The notes: a model not told the origin generated them from the letters alone. 10,422 bases of DNA from an uncultured Asticcacaulis sp. (GCA_946480525.1 CAMLLA010000114.1:1-10422), one strand, 5' to 3'; shown: positions 1 through 8,645, counted from the stretch's first letter. Numbers and translations are program-made.

Positions 1-150
1 CGACGAGTGAAAGCGCCCGCTGTGTTCATACTTTTCTGCCTGGCTGTCGTCGGAGCGCTCGGCTATGCCGATTATCGCGGCTATGCCCTGGCCGGCATGT
101 TCACGGCCGTCCAGTCCGCGCAGCGCTTCGCCACGCATTATCATAAATAG
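1..150 (+). CDS. Small hydrophobic ORF or C-terminal tail of a protein, partial at left edge
   Basis: An open frame of 49 codons enters from the left edge and ends at TAG 148-150. It reads R-R-V-K and then a hydrophobic stretch, codons 5-22 (AVFILFCLAVVGALGY), followed by a short polar tail ending THYHK. This looks like one membrane helix or an uncleaved signal with a short tail. A GTG at 7-9 could start a 47-residue peptide, but only six bases lie upstream, so no ribosome-binding site can be judged. It may equally be the end of a larger upstream protein. It sits 23 nt before the membrane aminopropyltransferase gene on the same strand and is probably co-transcribed with it. I do not recognise the family. 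Confidence 0.5.
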   Translation, partial: RRVKAPAVFILFCLAVVGALGYADYRGYALAGMFTAVQSAQRFATHYHK

Positions 151-173
151 ACGGCGACAGAAGAGTATCCGCC

Positions 174-1688
<1,515 letters not shown>

Positions 1689-1689
1689 C

Positions 1690-3297
1690 ATGCGTCCGCC
1701 CGCACGCCGGCAGATATTGTATGGAGCAGGGGCCGCGGGGCTCGGCCTGGCCGTTCTGTCGCCATGGCTGTGGGAGCAGGTCAAGCCGAAGCGCGCCATT
1801 CCCGGCGGCATAGTCGGCGCCAATGCCAGGCGCGGTCACGTCTTGCGCGAACCTGCGCCGCCGGCAACAGGGACCGGCGAGCACCATGATGTGGTCATTG
1901 TCGGCGCCGGCATTTCGGGCCTGAGCGCAGCCTTCGCGCTCGATGCCGCCGGTGTCCGCGATCTCGTCATCCTGGAACTCGAAGACCATTTTGGCGGCAA
2001 TTCGCACAGCGGCCGCAACGCCGTGTCGGCCTACCCGTGGGGCGCGCACTATGTGCCTTTGCTCAGCGACGAGTCGGGCGAGATCAAGGAACTTTTCCGG
2101 ACTTTTGGAATCATTACCGGCGGAAGCGATGCCGAGCCGGTCTATAACGAGGACTATATCCTCAATGACCCGGATGAGCGGCTCTATGTTTCCGGCCGCT
2201 GGCAGGAAGGCCTGTTGCCGACCATCGGCGCTAGTAAAGAGGACAGGGATCAGTACGATCGCTTCCTGAAGGAGATGGTCGCTTTCCGTCACAGACGCGG
2301 ACCCGACGGGCGGCGCTGGTTCGCCATTCCTGTTGACGAAAGTTCCGGCGATCCTGAAGCAAGAGCCCTCGACCGGCTGACCATGAAGGCGTGGATGGAT
2401 AGCCGTGGCTACACTTCGCAAAACCTGCATGGATTTGTCGACTATGGCTGCCGCGACGATTTCGGCGTCAGGCATGACGAGATATCGGCCTATGCCGGCA
2501 TTCACTACTTTGCCGGACGCAATGGCCGCGCCGCCAACACTTCACCCGACAGTGTCCTGGTCTGGCCGGAGGGCAACGGCTTTCTGGCTGAAAAGCTGGC
2601 CGCCCCGGTAAAGGATCGCCTGCGCACGGGCGTCACGGTGCGCCAGGTCGAGCATATGGATGACGGGGCACGGCTGTCCTACTACGACGGCGATGGCGCC
2701 TACAAAAGCATGACCGCAAAGACGGTGATCCTGGCCGGGCCGCGCTTCGTGTCGGCGCGTCTGGCGGGTATCGATGCCTCGGGTTTTACCTACGCGCCGT
2801 GGGTGGTCGCCAATGTCACGCTCGATCGCATGCCCGAAGGGGCGGGGGCGGACCTCGCCTGGGACAATGTCATCAAGGACAGCCAGACCCTGGGCTATGT
2901 CGTGGCGACGCATCAGGTGCCGCAGATGCATCCGTTGAAAACAGTCATCACCTATTACTGGCCGCTGACCCATTCAGACCCTGCCGATGCCCGGCGCGAG
3001 GCCCTGGGGCGCAGCTACGAGGATTGGCAGAAACTCTTCCTTTCCGAGCTTTATCGCGTCCATCCCGAGCTGATGGACGCGGTCGCGCACATGGATGTCT
3101 GGCTGTGGGGCCACGCCATGGTCAGGCCAGTGCCGGGGTTCATCTGGGGCGCGGCGCGTCAGGCTGCCCTGCGTCAGGCGCCGCCTATCTTCACGGCGCA
3201 CTCCGACATGAGCGGCATGTCGATTTTCGAAGAAGCGTACAGCCAGGGCGTCCGCGCAGCGCGTGAGGTCGTGCGACACCTGAAAGGGCAGGCATGA
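1690..3297 (+). CDS. FAD-dependent amine-oxidase-like oxidoreductase with Tat-type N-terminus
   Basis: The 535-residue protein begins with a twin-arginine segment (ARRQILYG, residues 5-12) followed by a hydrophobic stretch to about residue 28, as in Tat signals that export folded cofactor proteins. No clear Ala-X-Ala cleavage site is visible, so it may stay anchored. The dinucleotide-binding motif is VVIVGAGISGLSAA (residues 68-81, GxGxxG at 72-77), with the ribose-binding acidic residue in LELEDHFGG (95-103). The C-terminal HSDMSGMSIFEEAYSQG (504-520) resembles the FAD-closing segment of flavin amine oxidases and related NAD(P)-binding Rossmann proteins. The ATG is 1 nt after the stop of the aminopropyltransferase gene, so coupling is likely. 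The substrate is unknown; a polyamine or aminopropylated compound is inferred only from the neighbours. A desaturase-like flavoprotein is also possible. Confidence 0.82.
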   Translation: MRPPARRQILYGAGAAGLGLAVLSPWLWEQVKPKRAIPGGIVGANARRGHVLREPAPPATGTGEHHDVVIVGAGISGLSAAFALDAAGVRDLVILELEDHFGGNSHSGRNAVSAYPWGAHYVPLLSDESGEIKELFRTFGIITGGSDAEPVYNEDYILNDPDERLYVSGRWQEGLLPTIGASKEDRDQYDRFLKEMVAFRHRRGPDGRRWFAIPVDESSGDPEARALDRLTMKAWMDSRGYTSQNLHGFVDYGCRDDFGVRHDEISAYAGIHYFAGRNGRAANTSPDSVLVWPEGNGFLAEKLAAPVKDRLRTGVTVRQVEHMDDGARLSYYDGDGAYKSMTAKTVILAGPRFVSARLAGIDASGFTYAPWVVANVTLDRMPEGAGADLAWDNVIKDSQTLGYVVATHQVPQMHPLKTVITYYWPLTHSDPADARREALGRSYEDWQKLFLSELYRVHPELMDAVAHMDVWLWGHAMVRPVPGFIWGAARQAALRQAPPIFTAHSDMSGMSIFEEAYSQGVRAAREVVRHLKGQA

Positions 3298-4382
3298 ACC
3301 AGCCCTATATCGCCAATGCCCGCTTCGACCTGCCCTTCATCATCGCGCCGGCCTTTCTGGTCACCGCCATTGCCATCGCCGCGGCGCCCTGGGCCGAAGA
3401 ACTGGCCGAGCTTCCTGTCTGGCTGTGGGTGGTACTCATCCTGGGCGTCGATGTCAGCCACGTCTATTCGACGCTTTACCGCACCTATTTCGACAAGGCC
3501 GAGCTTAAGGCCCGCCCACGCCTGTATCAGCTGACGCCGCTCCTTCTGTGGATCGCGGGCGCGGCGCTTTACGCCCTGGGCGATATGGTCTTCTGGCGGG
3601 CCCTGGCCTATCTGGCCATCTTCCATTTCATTCGCCAGCAGTACGGCTTCATGATGATCTATGGCCGTCACGAACAAGGCCGCAAATGGCTGGACAAGGC
3701 GGCCATCTATGGCGCGACGGGGCTGCCGCTGATCTATTGGCTGACGCACGAACGCAGCTTCAACTGGTTCATCGAAGGCGATGTCGCGACCATCGGCATG
3801 CCTTGGGTGTTCCAGGTCGCAGCCATGGCCTATGGCGCCGTCCTGATCCTCTATCTGGTCAGCGAGGTCCAGCGCTGGCGGCAGACGCGCACGGTCAATC
3901 TTCCCAAGACCCTGCTGCTTCTCGGTACGGCTCTGTCGTGGGGCGTCGGCATCATCGCCTTCGATGATGACATCGTCTTCACCGCCACCAATGTACTGGC
4001 CCACGGCATCCCCTATGTGGCGCTGATCTGGCTTTACGGCCGCAACCAGGAACGTGTTCAGGGCGCTGAAACCAGCCACGTGTCACCATGGATCGCAAAG
4101 GTCTTCAGCCCGTACCTGATCCCGCTCTACCTGCTGCCGCTGGTGGTGCTTGCCTTCGTCGAGGAAGGGCTGTGGGACGGGCTGGTGTTTCGCGACCATG
4201 GCTCGGTCTTCGGTGCCTTCCAGGCCTTGCCGCCGGTCGCCGATCCGCATACCCTGGCCTGGCTGGTGCCGCTGCTGGCCCTGCCACAGGCGACCCACTA
4301 CGTACTCGACGCCTTCATCTGGCGAAAGGAAGGCAATGTCCCCGATTTCAGCCGCTTCCTGTTTGGCGCCCGCAGTGACTAA
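3294..4382 (+). CDS. Polytopic membrane protein of unknown function, about ten helices
   Basis: The gene encodes 362 residues and overlaps the preceding gene by ATGA, a classic translational-coupling arrangement. About ten hydrophobic segments are visible (near 13-31, 42-58, 81-97, 99-119, 135-150, 169-190, 205-223, 226-249, 272-290 and 321-343). Several polar patches sit in or beside helices: HVYSTLYRTYFD (56-67), IFHFIRQQYGF (109-119), NVLAHGIPY (233-241) and QATHYVLDAFIWR (332-344). These place His56, His111, His237, His335 and Asp339 at membrane positions where they could bind a metal or take part in catalysis. I do not recognise the family with confidence. It is not a typical transporter by eye. 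Its position between the flavoprotein and speD suggests a role in the same membrane polyamine-type pathway, perhaps as a membrane-embedded enzyme; this is inference. Confidence 0.88.
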   Translation: MNQPYIANARFDLPFIIAPAFLVTAIAIAAAPWAEELAELPVWLWVVLILGVDVSHVYSTLYRTYFDKAELKARPRLYQLTPLLLWIAGAALYALGDMVFWRALAYLAIFHFIRQQYGFMMIYGRHEQGRKWLDKAAIYGATGLPLIYWLTHERSFNWFIEGDVATIGMPWVFQVAAMAYGAVLILYLVSEVQRWRQTRTVNLPKTLLLLGTALSWGVGIIAFDDDIVFTATNVLAHGIPYVALIWLYGRNQERVQGAETSHVSPWIAKVFSPYLIPLYLLPLVVLAFVEEGLWDGLVFRDHGSVFGAFQALPPVADPHTLAWLVPLLALPQATHYVLDAFIWRKEGNVPDFSRFLFGARSD

Positions 4383-4725
4383 TGCCGTAGCGCCCGGCGT
4401 GCATCTGTTGATCGATTTCTGGGGCGCGCGCCACCTGACGGACGCGGCACGGATCGAAGCCGCCATGCGTGAAGCGGCCGACGCGTGCGGCGCGACCATC
4501 CTCAACGTCATGCTGCACAGCTTCGGCGAAGGGGCCGGTATCACGGGCGTCGCCATGCTGGCCGAGTCGCACATCAGCATTCATACCTGGCCGGAAACGG
4601 ACTATGCGGCGCTCGATGTCTTTGTCTGTGGCAATTGTGACGCCTCCCTTGCGCTCGACGTGCTGCGGCGGCATTTCCAGCCCGAGCAGGAGCGCGCGAC
4701 ATCCTGTTTGCGCGGCGAACGTTAG
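4375..4725 (+). CDS. speD: S-adenosylmethionine decarboxylase proenzyme, pyruvoyl-dependent
   Basis: This 116-residue protein matches the short Thermotoga maritima-type AdoMet decarboxylase. The self-cleavage site is AESHISIHTWPE (63-74): cleavage before Ser65 would create the pyruvoyl group. His70 and Cys85 (in FVCGNC) lie at the same spacing as the processing and proton-donor residues of that family (Ser63, His68 and Cys83 in T. maritima). The N-terminus GVHLLIDFWGARHL (8-21) is also typical. The enzyme makes decarboxylated AdoMet, the aminopropyl donor. The chosen start is GTG 4375, which overlaps the previous gene by 8 nt and gives the expected family length; the frame is open further upstream but antisense-like there, and no strong ribosome-binding site is seen, fitting coupled translation. 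GTG 4399 would cut off family N-terminal residues. Confidence 0.95.
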   Translation: MTNAVAPGVHLLIDFWGARHLTDAARIEAAMREAADACGATILNVMLHSFGEGAGITGVAMLAESHISIHTWPETDYAALDVFVCGNCDASLALDVLRRHFQPEQERATSCLRGER

Positions 4726-4775
4726 ATCGGTCTGATTTTAGCTGGAAGCATCATCCCGATCTAAATTTTTGTTTT
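4722..4775 (+). terminator. Probable intrinsic terminator of the speD operon
   Basis: A perfect 9-bp inverted repeat, TTAGATCGG (4722-4730) and CCGATCTAA (4756-4764), encloses a 25-nt loop and is followed by the T-rich stretch TTTTTGTTTT (4766-4775). The speD stop codon (4723-4725) lies inside the left arm. The stem is AT-containing and the loop is long, so termination may be partial. Confidence 0.6.
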
Positions 4776-4778
4776 GTC

Positions 4779-4823
4779 GCGATATTCAAGGCGAAAACCG
4801 TTTCACACTTTTCGCCATATCGC
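4779..4823. repeat. Long interrupted dyad upstream of the M1 peptidase gene
   Basis: GCGATAT (4779-4785) and GGCGAAAA (4790-4797) pair with TTTTCGCC (4809-4816) and ATATCGC (4817-4823). This gives 15 paired bases with a 4-nt TCAA bulge in one arm and an 11-nt loop. No T-run follows on either strand, so it is not a standard terminator. It could be an mRNA structure, a protein-binding dyad, or part of a small RNA. A separate perfect 12-bp palindrome, GCGGCGCGCCGC, follows at 4828-4839. Confidence 0.55.
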
Positions 4824-4891
4824 CCTAGCGGCGCGCCGCAATTTCACGGTTGTGTGATCCCTGGCTTTCCAGCTACAGTATGTGCCTTCCC

Positions 4892-4896
4892 AGGGG
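4892..4896 (+). promoter_or_regulatory. Ribosome-binding site that fixes the M1 peptidase start
   Basis: AGGGG lies 10 nt before ATG 4907. It favours this start over the upstream TTG at 4850, because translation from 4907 begins directly with a well-formed lipoprotein signal peptide, whereas the upstream start would add 19 residues in front of it. Confidence 0.6.
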
Positions 4897-4906
4897 TTCG
4901 ACCTTC

Positions 4907-6856
4907 ATGCGTCACGTCACCTTGCGCGCTTCCACGATTGCCCGCCGGCTCGCCGCCACAACCTTGACGGTTGTGCTGCTGGGTGTGGGTATGGCGGGCC
5001 TGACGGGCTGCCAGCCCAAGCCGTCGGGCCGGGCCACCCCTGAGGCCATGGTGGCGCGTTCGGTCGACGACCACTCCTACGCCTTGCCCCAGGAAGCGCG
5101 CGTGCGCCACGTCGATCTCGACCTGACGGCCGATTTCAACAAAAAGGTGTTGCGCGGTACGGCCAGCCTGTCGCTGGAAACCGAGGCGAATGCCAAGCGT
5201 GTCGTCCTCGACACGCGCGCGCTCGATATCGAAAAGGTGACCGACGGTTCCGGCGCGCCGCTGAAATATACGGTCGGCAAGAACGATCCCATGATGGGAG
5301 CGCCGTTGACGGTCGAGCTGCCGCAGGGCGCCCAGAAAGTGGTCGTTCACTATCAGACCACCCCTGAAGGCACGGCCCTGCAATGGCTTTCGCCTGCCCA
5401 GACAGCGGGCAAGCAGAAACCCTTCCTGTTCAGCCAGGGTCAGGAAATCCATACACGCACCTGGGTGCCGACCCAGGACAGCCCGGCGATCCGCCAGACC
5501 TACAAGGCGCGCATCGTCGTGCCGTCGGACCTGACTGTCGTGATGGCCGCCAAACAACTGACGCCCAAGGGCGAAGCCGTGCCCGGCCAGCCGCGCCAGC
5601 GTGCCTTCCGCTTCGAACTCGACAAGCCGGTAGCGCCCTATCTGATTGCCCTCGCCGTTGGCGATATCGGCTTCAAGGCCGTTGGCGACCGCACGGGCGT
5701 CTTTGCCGAAAAGGTGACGCTCGACAAGGCTGCCACCGAACTGGCCGACATGGAAGCCATGCTGGACGCCGCCGAAAAGATTTACGGCGAATATCGCTGG
5801 GATCGCTATGACGTGCTGATCCTGCCGCCGTCCTTCCCCTATGGCGGCATGGAAAACCCGATGGTCACCTTCGCGACTCCAACCATTCTGGCGGGCGATA
5901 AGTCGCTGGTGTCGCTCATTGCCCACGAACTGGCCCATTCCTGGTCGGGCAACCTGGTGACCAATGCCACCTGGGAAGACTTCTGGCTCAATGAAGGCTT
6001 CACCACCTATTTCGAAAACCGGATCATGGAGCAGGTTTATGGCCCGGAGCGCGCCCGTATGCTTCAGGTCCTGGGCTATAACGACCTTCAGGAAACCCTG
6101 ACGGAACTGAACGCGGCGGGCACGCCCGACTTCACGCGCCTGCGACCCGACCTGAAAGGAATCAGCCCCGACGCCTATTTTTCCGACGTTCCCTATGAAA
6201 AGGGCGCGGCCTTCCTGCGCATGCTTGAGGCGCGCTTTGGCCGCAAGAAGTTCGACGCCTATGTGAAGGGCTATTTCGAACGCTACAAGTTCGAGAGTAT
6301 GACGACCGATGCCTTCCTGGTCGATCTCAGGACCTATCTGCTCAACAACAATGCCGACCTGGAAAAGCAGCTGAAGATCCAGGAGTGGCTGTTTGAGCGC
6401 GGCCTGCCGTCCAATGCCGTTGTGCCGACGTCGCCCGCCCTGGAGCAGGTGGCCGCGCAGGTCCATGCCTTTGCCGGCGGCGCCGATGTCAAGACACTGG
6501 ATGTGAGTGAATACAGCACGCAGCACTGGCAGTACTTCCTGACCCAGATGCCCGACACCATAACGCTCGAGCAGATGGCGGCGCTGGACGGCCAGTTCAA
6601 ATTTACCGAAAGCGGAAATTCGGAAATCCGTTTTGCCTGGCTGGTCCTCGCCATCAAGAAGCATTATCTGCCGGCCATGACGACGGTGCGTGAGTTCCTG
6701 CTGTCACAGGGACGCGCCAAGTTCTGCAAGCCGCTCTATGCCGAACTGATGAAGCAGCCGGGCTGGGGCGTTGACATGGCACGGCGTATATATGCCGAGG
6801 CGCGACCTGGTTACCACGACGTCACACGCATCGCCGTCGACAAGATCGTTAAATAA
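4907..6856 (+). CDS. M1 family zinc aminopeptidase, leukotriene-A4-hydrolase-like lipoprotein
   Basis: The 649-residue product starts with a lipoprotein signal: basic residues, a hydrophobic core, and the lipobox LTGC with Cys35; Gln at +2 suggests the outer membrane. The M1 catalytic signature is complete: the exopeptidase motif GGMENP (313-318), zinc-binding HELAHSW (His340, Glu341, His344), and the third ligand Glu363 in NEGFTTYFE. PYEKGAAFLRMLE and the C-terminal helical region ending near GYHDVTRIAVDKIV recall the leukotriene A4 hydrolase C-terminal domain rather than the longer PepN type. It should remove N-terminal residues from peptides in the envelope; epoxide hydrolase activity cannot be inferred. 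It is monocistronic by appearance, separated from the speD operon by a probable terminator and from the next gene by 133 nt. Confidence 0.94.
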   Translation: MRHVTLRASTIARRLAATTLTVVLLGVGMAGLTGCQPKPSGRATPEAMVARSVDDHSYALPQEARVRHVDLDLTADFNKKVLRGTASLSLETEANAKRVVLDTRALDIEKVTDGSGAPLKYTVGKNDPMMGAPLTVELPQGAQKVVVHYQTTPEGTALQWLSPAQTAGKQKPFLFSQGQEIHTRTWVPTQDSPAIRQTYKARIVVPSDLTVVMAAKQLTPKGEAVPGQPRQRAFRFELDKPVAPYLIALAVGDIGFKAVGDRTGVFAEKVTLDKAATELADMEAMLDAAEKIYGEYRWDRYDVLILPPSFPYGGMENPMVTFATPTILAGDKSLVSLIAHELAHSWSGNLVTNATWEDFWLNEGFTTYFENRIMEQVYGPERARMLQVLGYNDLQETLTELNAAGTPDFTRLRPDLKGISPDAYFSDVPYEKGAAFLRMLEARFGRKKFDAYVKGYFERYKFESMTTDAFLVDLRTYLLNNNADLEKQLKIQEWLFERGLPSNAVVPTSPALEQVAAQVHAFAGGADVKTLDVSEYSTQHWQYFLTQMPDTITLEQMAALDGQFKFTESGNSEIRFAWLVLAIKKHYLPAMTTVREFLLSQGRAKFCKPLYAELMKQPGWGVDMARRIYAEARPGYHDVTRIAVDKIVK

Positions 6857-6989
6857 GAACCTTTACAAGTAAAACTGGTGCTGTTGCCGTTACGGAATCC
6901 ATTGCAGGTGCCGTTTCGAATAAAAATGCACCTTTAACGCGTAATCTTGCTCAATTGTTAAGACTCTGGGCGTACCCTAAAGGGAACGC
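6857..6989 (+). promoter_or_regulatory. Leader region before the response regulator gene
   Basis: This 133-nt gap holds a weak inverted repeat, AGGTGC (6906-6911) and GCACCT (6928-6933), with an A-rich 16-nt loop and only three T residues after it, so it is a poor terminator. A partial repeat is also visible: TTGCCGTTACGG followed by GTGCCGTTTCGA. AT content is higher than in the flanking genes, as expected for a promoter, but I cannot name a convincing -35/-10 pair. Two possible ribosome-binding sites occur: AAAGGGA just before ATG 6990 and GGGGGA just before ATG 7002. Confidence 0.35.
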
Positions 6990-7403
6990 ATGGGGGAATA
7001 CATGGGTGGTCTAGAGTCTGAATTTCATGTGCTGATCGTCGATGATCACGAGATCAACCGGCGTATCGTATCACTTTTCCTGAAGCCTACGGGCTGGCTG
7101 TGGACCATGGCATGCAATGGCGAAGAGGCTATCGCCTACTGCCACGCCCGCCGGTTCGACGTCATATTGATGGACATGCTGATGCCCGGCCTCGATGGTC
7201 TGGCGGCGACCTGCCGCATTCGCGCCAATGGCCAGAACCGTGACACGCCGGTCATCGCGCTGACGGCCAACGCCATGGCCGAACACAAGGCGAAATGGGC
7301 CGAGATCGGCGTCCATGACTTCATGACCAAGCCTGTTGACGCGGATCTTTTGTTGGCCGCCATAGCCGCCAAATTGCCGGATCCGCGAAGAATCAGCGCT
7401 TGA
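6990..7403 (+). CDS. Single-domain response regulator (receiver domain only)
   Basis: The 137-residue protein is one CheY-like receiver domain with no output domain. The acidic pocket Asp18-Asp19 follows the first strand (VLIVDDH), the phospho-acceptor is Asp62 in ILMDMLMPGLDG, the switch threonine is Thr92 in ALTANAM, and the conserved lysine is Lys114 in FMTKPVD. The ALTANAM form is typical of receivers of hybrid histidine kinases, so it may act as a phosphorelay intermediate or a protein-binding regulator, as stand-alone receivers do in Caulobacterales. No histidine kinase is nearby. The start could be ATG 6990 or ATG 7002 (four residues shorter); both have purine-rich sites 4 nt upstream. 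Its last 11 bp overlap the end of the opposite-strand kinase gene. Confidence 0.93.
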   Translation: MGEYMGGLESEFHVLIVDDHEINRRIVSLFLKPTGWLWTMACNGEEAIAYCHARRFDVILMDMLMPGLDGLAATCRIRANGQNRDTPVIALTANAMAEHKAKWAEIGVHDFMTKPVDADLLLAAIAAKLPDPRRISA

Positions 7404-8460
7404 CGTCGAAGCTGCCGCCGTCGAGGAAATCGACCAGTTCGCCATGGGTCGCCAGGCTGATGTCGCCGGGCTGGGCGTGCTTCAGGCAGCCGCAGGCAAT
7501 GCCGTAGTTCAGCGCCTGCAGGTCGCTGTCGCCATTCAGAATGCCGTGGAAGACGCCTGCGGCAAAGGCGTCGCCGCCGCCGATGCGATCGACAATTCCG
7601 ACAATGTCATAGGTCTCGGTTTCCAGCGATGTGTCGCGGGTGAACATCTGGCCGGCCAGACGGTTGTGGTCGGCCGAAACCTGGGTGCGTCGCGTCGAGA
7701 CCATGCGTTGCAGGTTCGGGAACTGGCTGAATGCATGGTCGGCCGCCGCGCGTTCACGGGCCGTAGTGGCGTCTTCACCTGGAAACTTCATGCCGAAGAC
7801 CAGTTCGATATCGCGATAACCGCCGAACATCATATCGGTCTCGGCCATCAGGCTGCGGATCAGGGTCGGCGCATCACCACCCCAGGCCTGCCACAGGGTC
7901 GGGCGATAATTGCAGTCGAACGAGACCTTGACGCCCAGCTTGCGCGCCGTCTACATGGCCTTGAGCGCCGCCGCGACGCTATTGGCGCCCAGCGCCGCTG
8001 TCACGCCCGAAACGTGGAGCCAGGCAGCGCCCTTCAGCAGACGCGTCCAGTTGAGCTTGGAAAAGCGTGCGGTGGCGAAAGCCGAGCCGGCGCGATCATA
8101 GACGATATCGGAGCGGCGGTGGATGGCGCCAGGCGTCAGGAAATAAAGACCCATGCGTCCTGGCGCCGTATAAACGCCGGACGTGTCGACGCCCCAGCGC
8201 CGCAATTCGTTTACGGCGCCGGCGCCCAGTGCGTTTTCCGGCACGATGCTGACCATATTGGTCTGATGGCCCAAACGCCGCACGCCAACAGCCACATTGG
8301 CCTCGGCGCCTGCGATGTGAAGCTGCAACTGCGGCAGCTCCTCGAGAAAGCGGCCGCTCGGCGTGTTGAGCCGGATCAACAGTTCTCCGAAGCAGACGAG
8401 GGGTGCGTTCGAGGTGGCAGGGGACGGCGTAGGCATGGGGCGGCGAATCTTCTGTGGCAT
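7393..8460 (-). pseudogene. kdgK: 2-keto-3-deoxygluconate kinase (PfkB family), interrupted by an amber codon
   Basis: Read on the minus strand, a single frame from ATG 8460 to TGA 7393-7395 encodes a full-length PfkB sugar kinase of 355 positions, broken only by TAG at codon 170 (7951-7953). Before the stop: CFGELLIRL (23-31), the PfkB glycine/asparagine motif GAEANVAVGVRRLG (51-64), and YDRAGSA (121-127). After it: VSFDCNYRPTLW (179-190), the catalytic DRIGGGDAFAAG (291-302, Asp297), and LKHAQPGD near the C-terminus. The NYR and YDR motifs point to KDG kinase, which phosphorylates 2-keto-3-deoxygluconate in hexuronate and Entner-Doudoroff-type catabolism. The real start may be ATG 8436, which has AGAAGA 11 nt upstream; ATG 8460 has none. 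With the stop read, both fragments lack essential parts, so the copy is probably inactive unless the stop is a sequencing error. Confidence 0.9.
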
Positions 8461-8546
8461 GAGTGGCGAGACCGGCAGTTGTAAAGGCTGAGCGTCACAG
8501 GGTCGAGGCCTGAATGCGCAAGTCGGGAGGCAAAACAGGGGCTGAC
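8461..8546 (-). promoter_or_regulatory. Probable promoter region of the kdgK gene
   Basis: A short gap between the receptor terminator and the kinase start must carry the kinase promoter if the terminator works well. On the minus strand TCGACC and TACAAC are 17 nt apart, a loose sigma70-like pair. This is a visual match only. Confidence 0.25.
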
Positions 8547-8576
8547 AAAAAAAGGGCGCCGGATGAACCGGCGCCC
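8547..8576 (-). terminator. Intrinsic terminator after the TonB-dependent receptor
   Basis: On the minus strand, GGGCGCCGG and CCGGCGCCC form a perfect 9-bp GC-rich stem with a 5-nt TTCAT loop, followed at once by seven T residues (8553 down to 8547). This is a textbook rho-independent terminator about 80 nt past the receptor stop codon. It separates the receptor transcript from the downstream kdgK gene. Confidence 0.92.
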
Positions 8577-8626
8577 AGGTGGCGGCTTATTGGGAGAATG
8601 CGCTCGCAGCCGCATTTTGGAAGGAA

Positions 8627-8645
8627 GCGCCGCTTTCGGCGGCGC
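8627..8645 (-). repeat. Second GC hairpin in the receptor 3' untranslated region
   Basis: GCGCCGC (8627-8633) and GCGGCGC (8639-8645) form a 7-bp stem with a 5-nt loop, 12 nt beyond the receptor stop codon. No T-run follows on the minus strand, so it is more likely an mRNA 3'-end stabilising stem than a terminator. Confidence 0.5.

Noticed and set aside
3174..4079. Minus-strand 301-codon open frame opposite the flavoprotein end and membrane protein
   Set aside because: It covers two well-supported coupled genes and shows only shadow-like charged composition.
4150..4374. Upstream extension of the speD frame
   Set aside because: It lies inside the membrane protein gene and would add 75 residues rich in Pro, Arg and Cys that the family lacks; start at 4375 gives the normal length.
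4779..4823. Second hairpin as an intrinsic terminator
   Set aside because: No T-run follows the stem on either strand, so it is kept as an unexplained dyad.
4850..4906. Earlier TTG start for the M1 peptidase
   Set aside because: It would place 19 residues before an intact lipoprotein signal, and the better ribosome-binding site serves ATG 4907.
4844..6664. Minus-strand 606-codon open frame opposite the M1 peptidase
   Set aside because: The plus strand carries the complete zinc peptidase signature and lipoprotein signal; the reverse frame is low-complexity and rich in Gly, Arg and His, as expected for a GC-rich antisense shadow.
7951..7953. Amber codon as pyrrolysine or programmed recoding
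   Set aside because: PfkB kinases have no known recoded residue here, no special hairpin was seen after the stop, and alphaproteobacteria normally lack the pyrrolysine system; a mutation or sequence error is simpler.
7444..8484. Plus-strand 346-codon open frame spanning the broken kinase
   Set aside because: It is uninterrupted while the kinase frame has a stop, which makes it tempting, but all recognisable motifs (PfkB, NYR, GGGDAFAAG) are on the minus strand. The plus product shows no family features.
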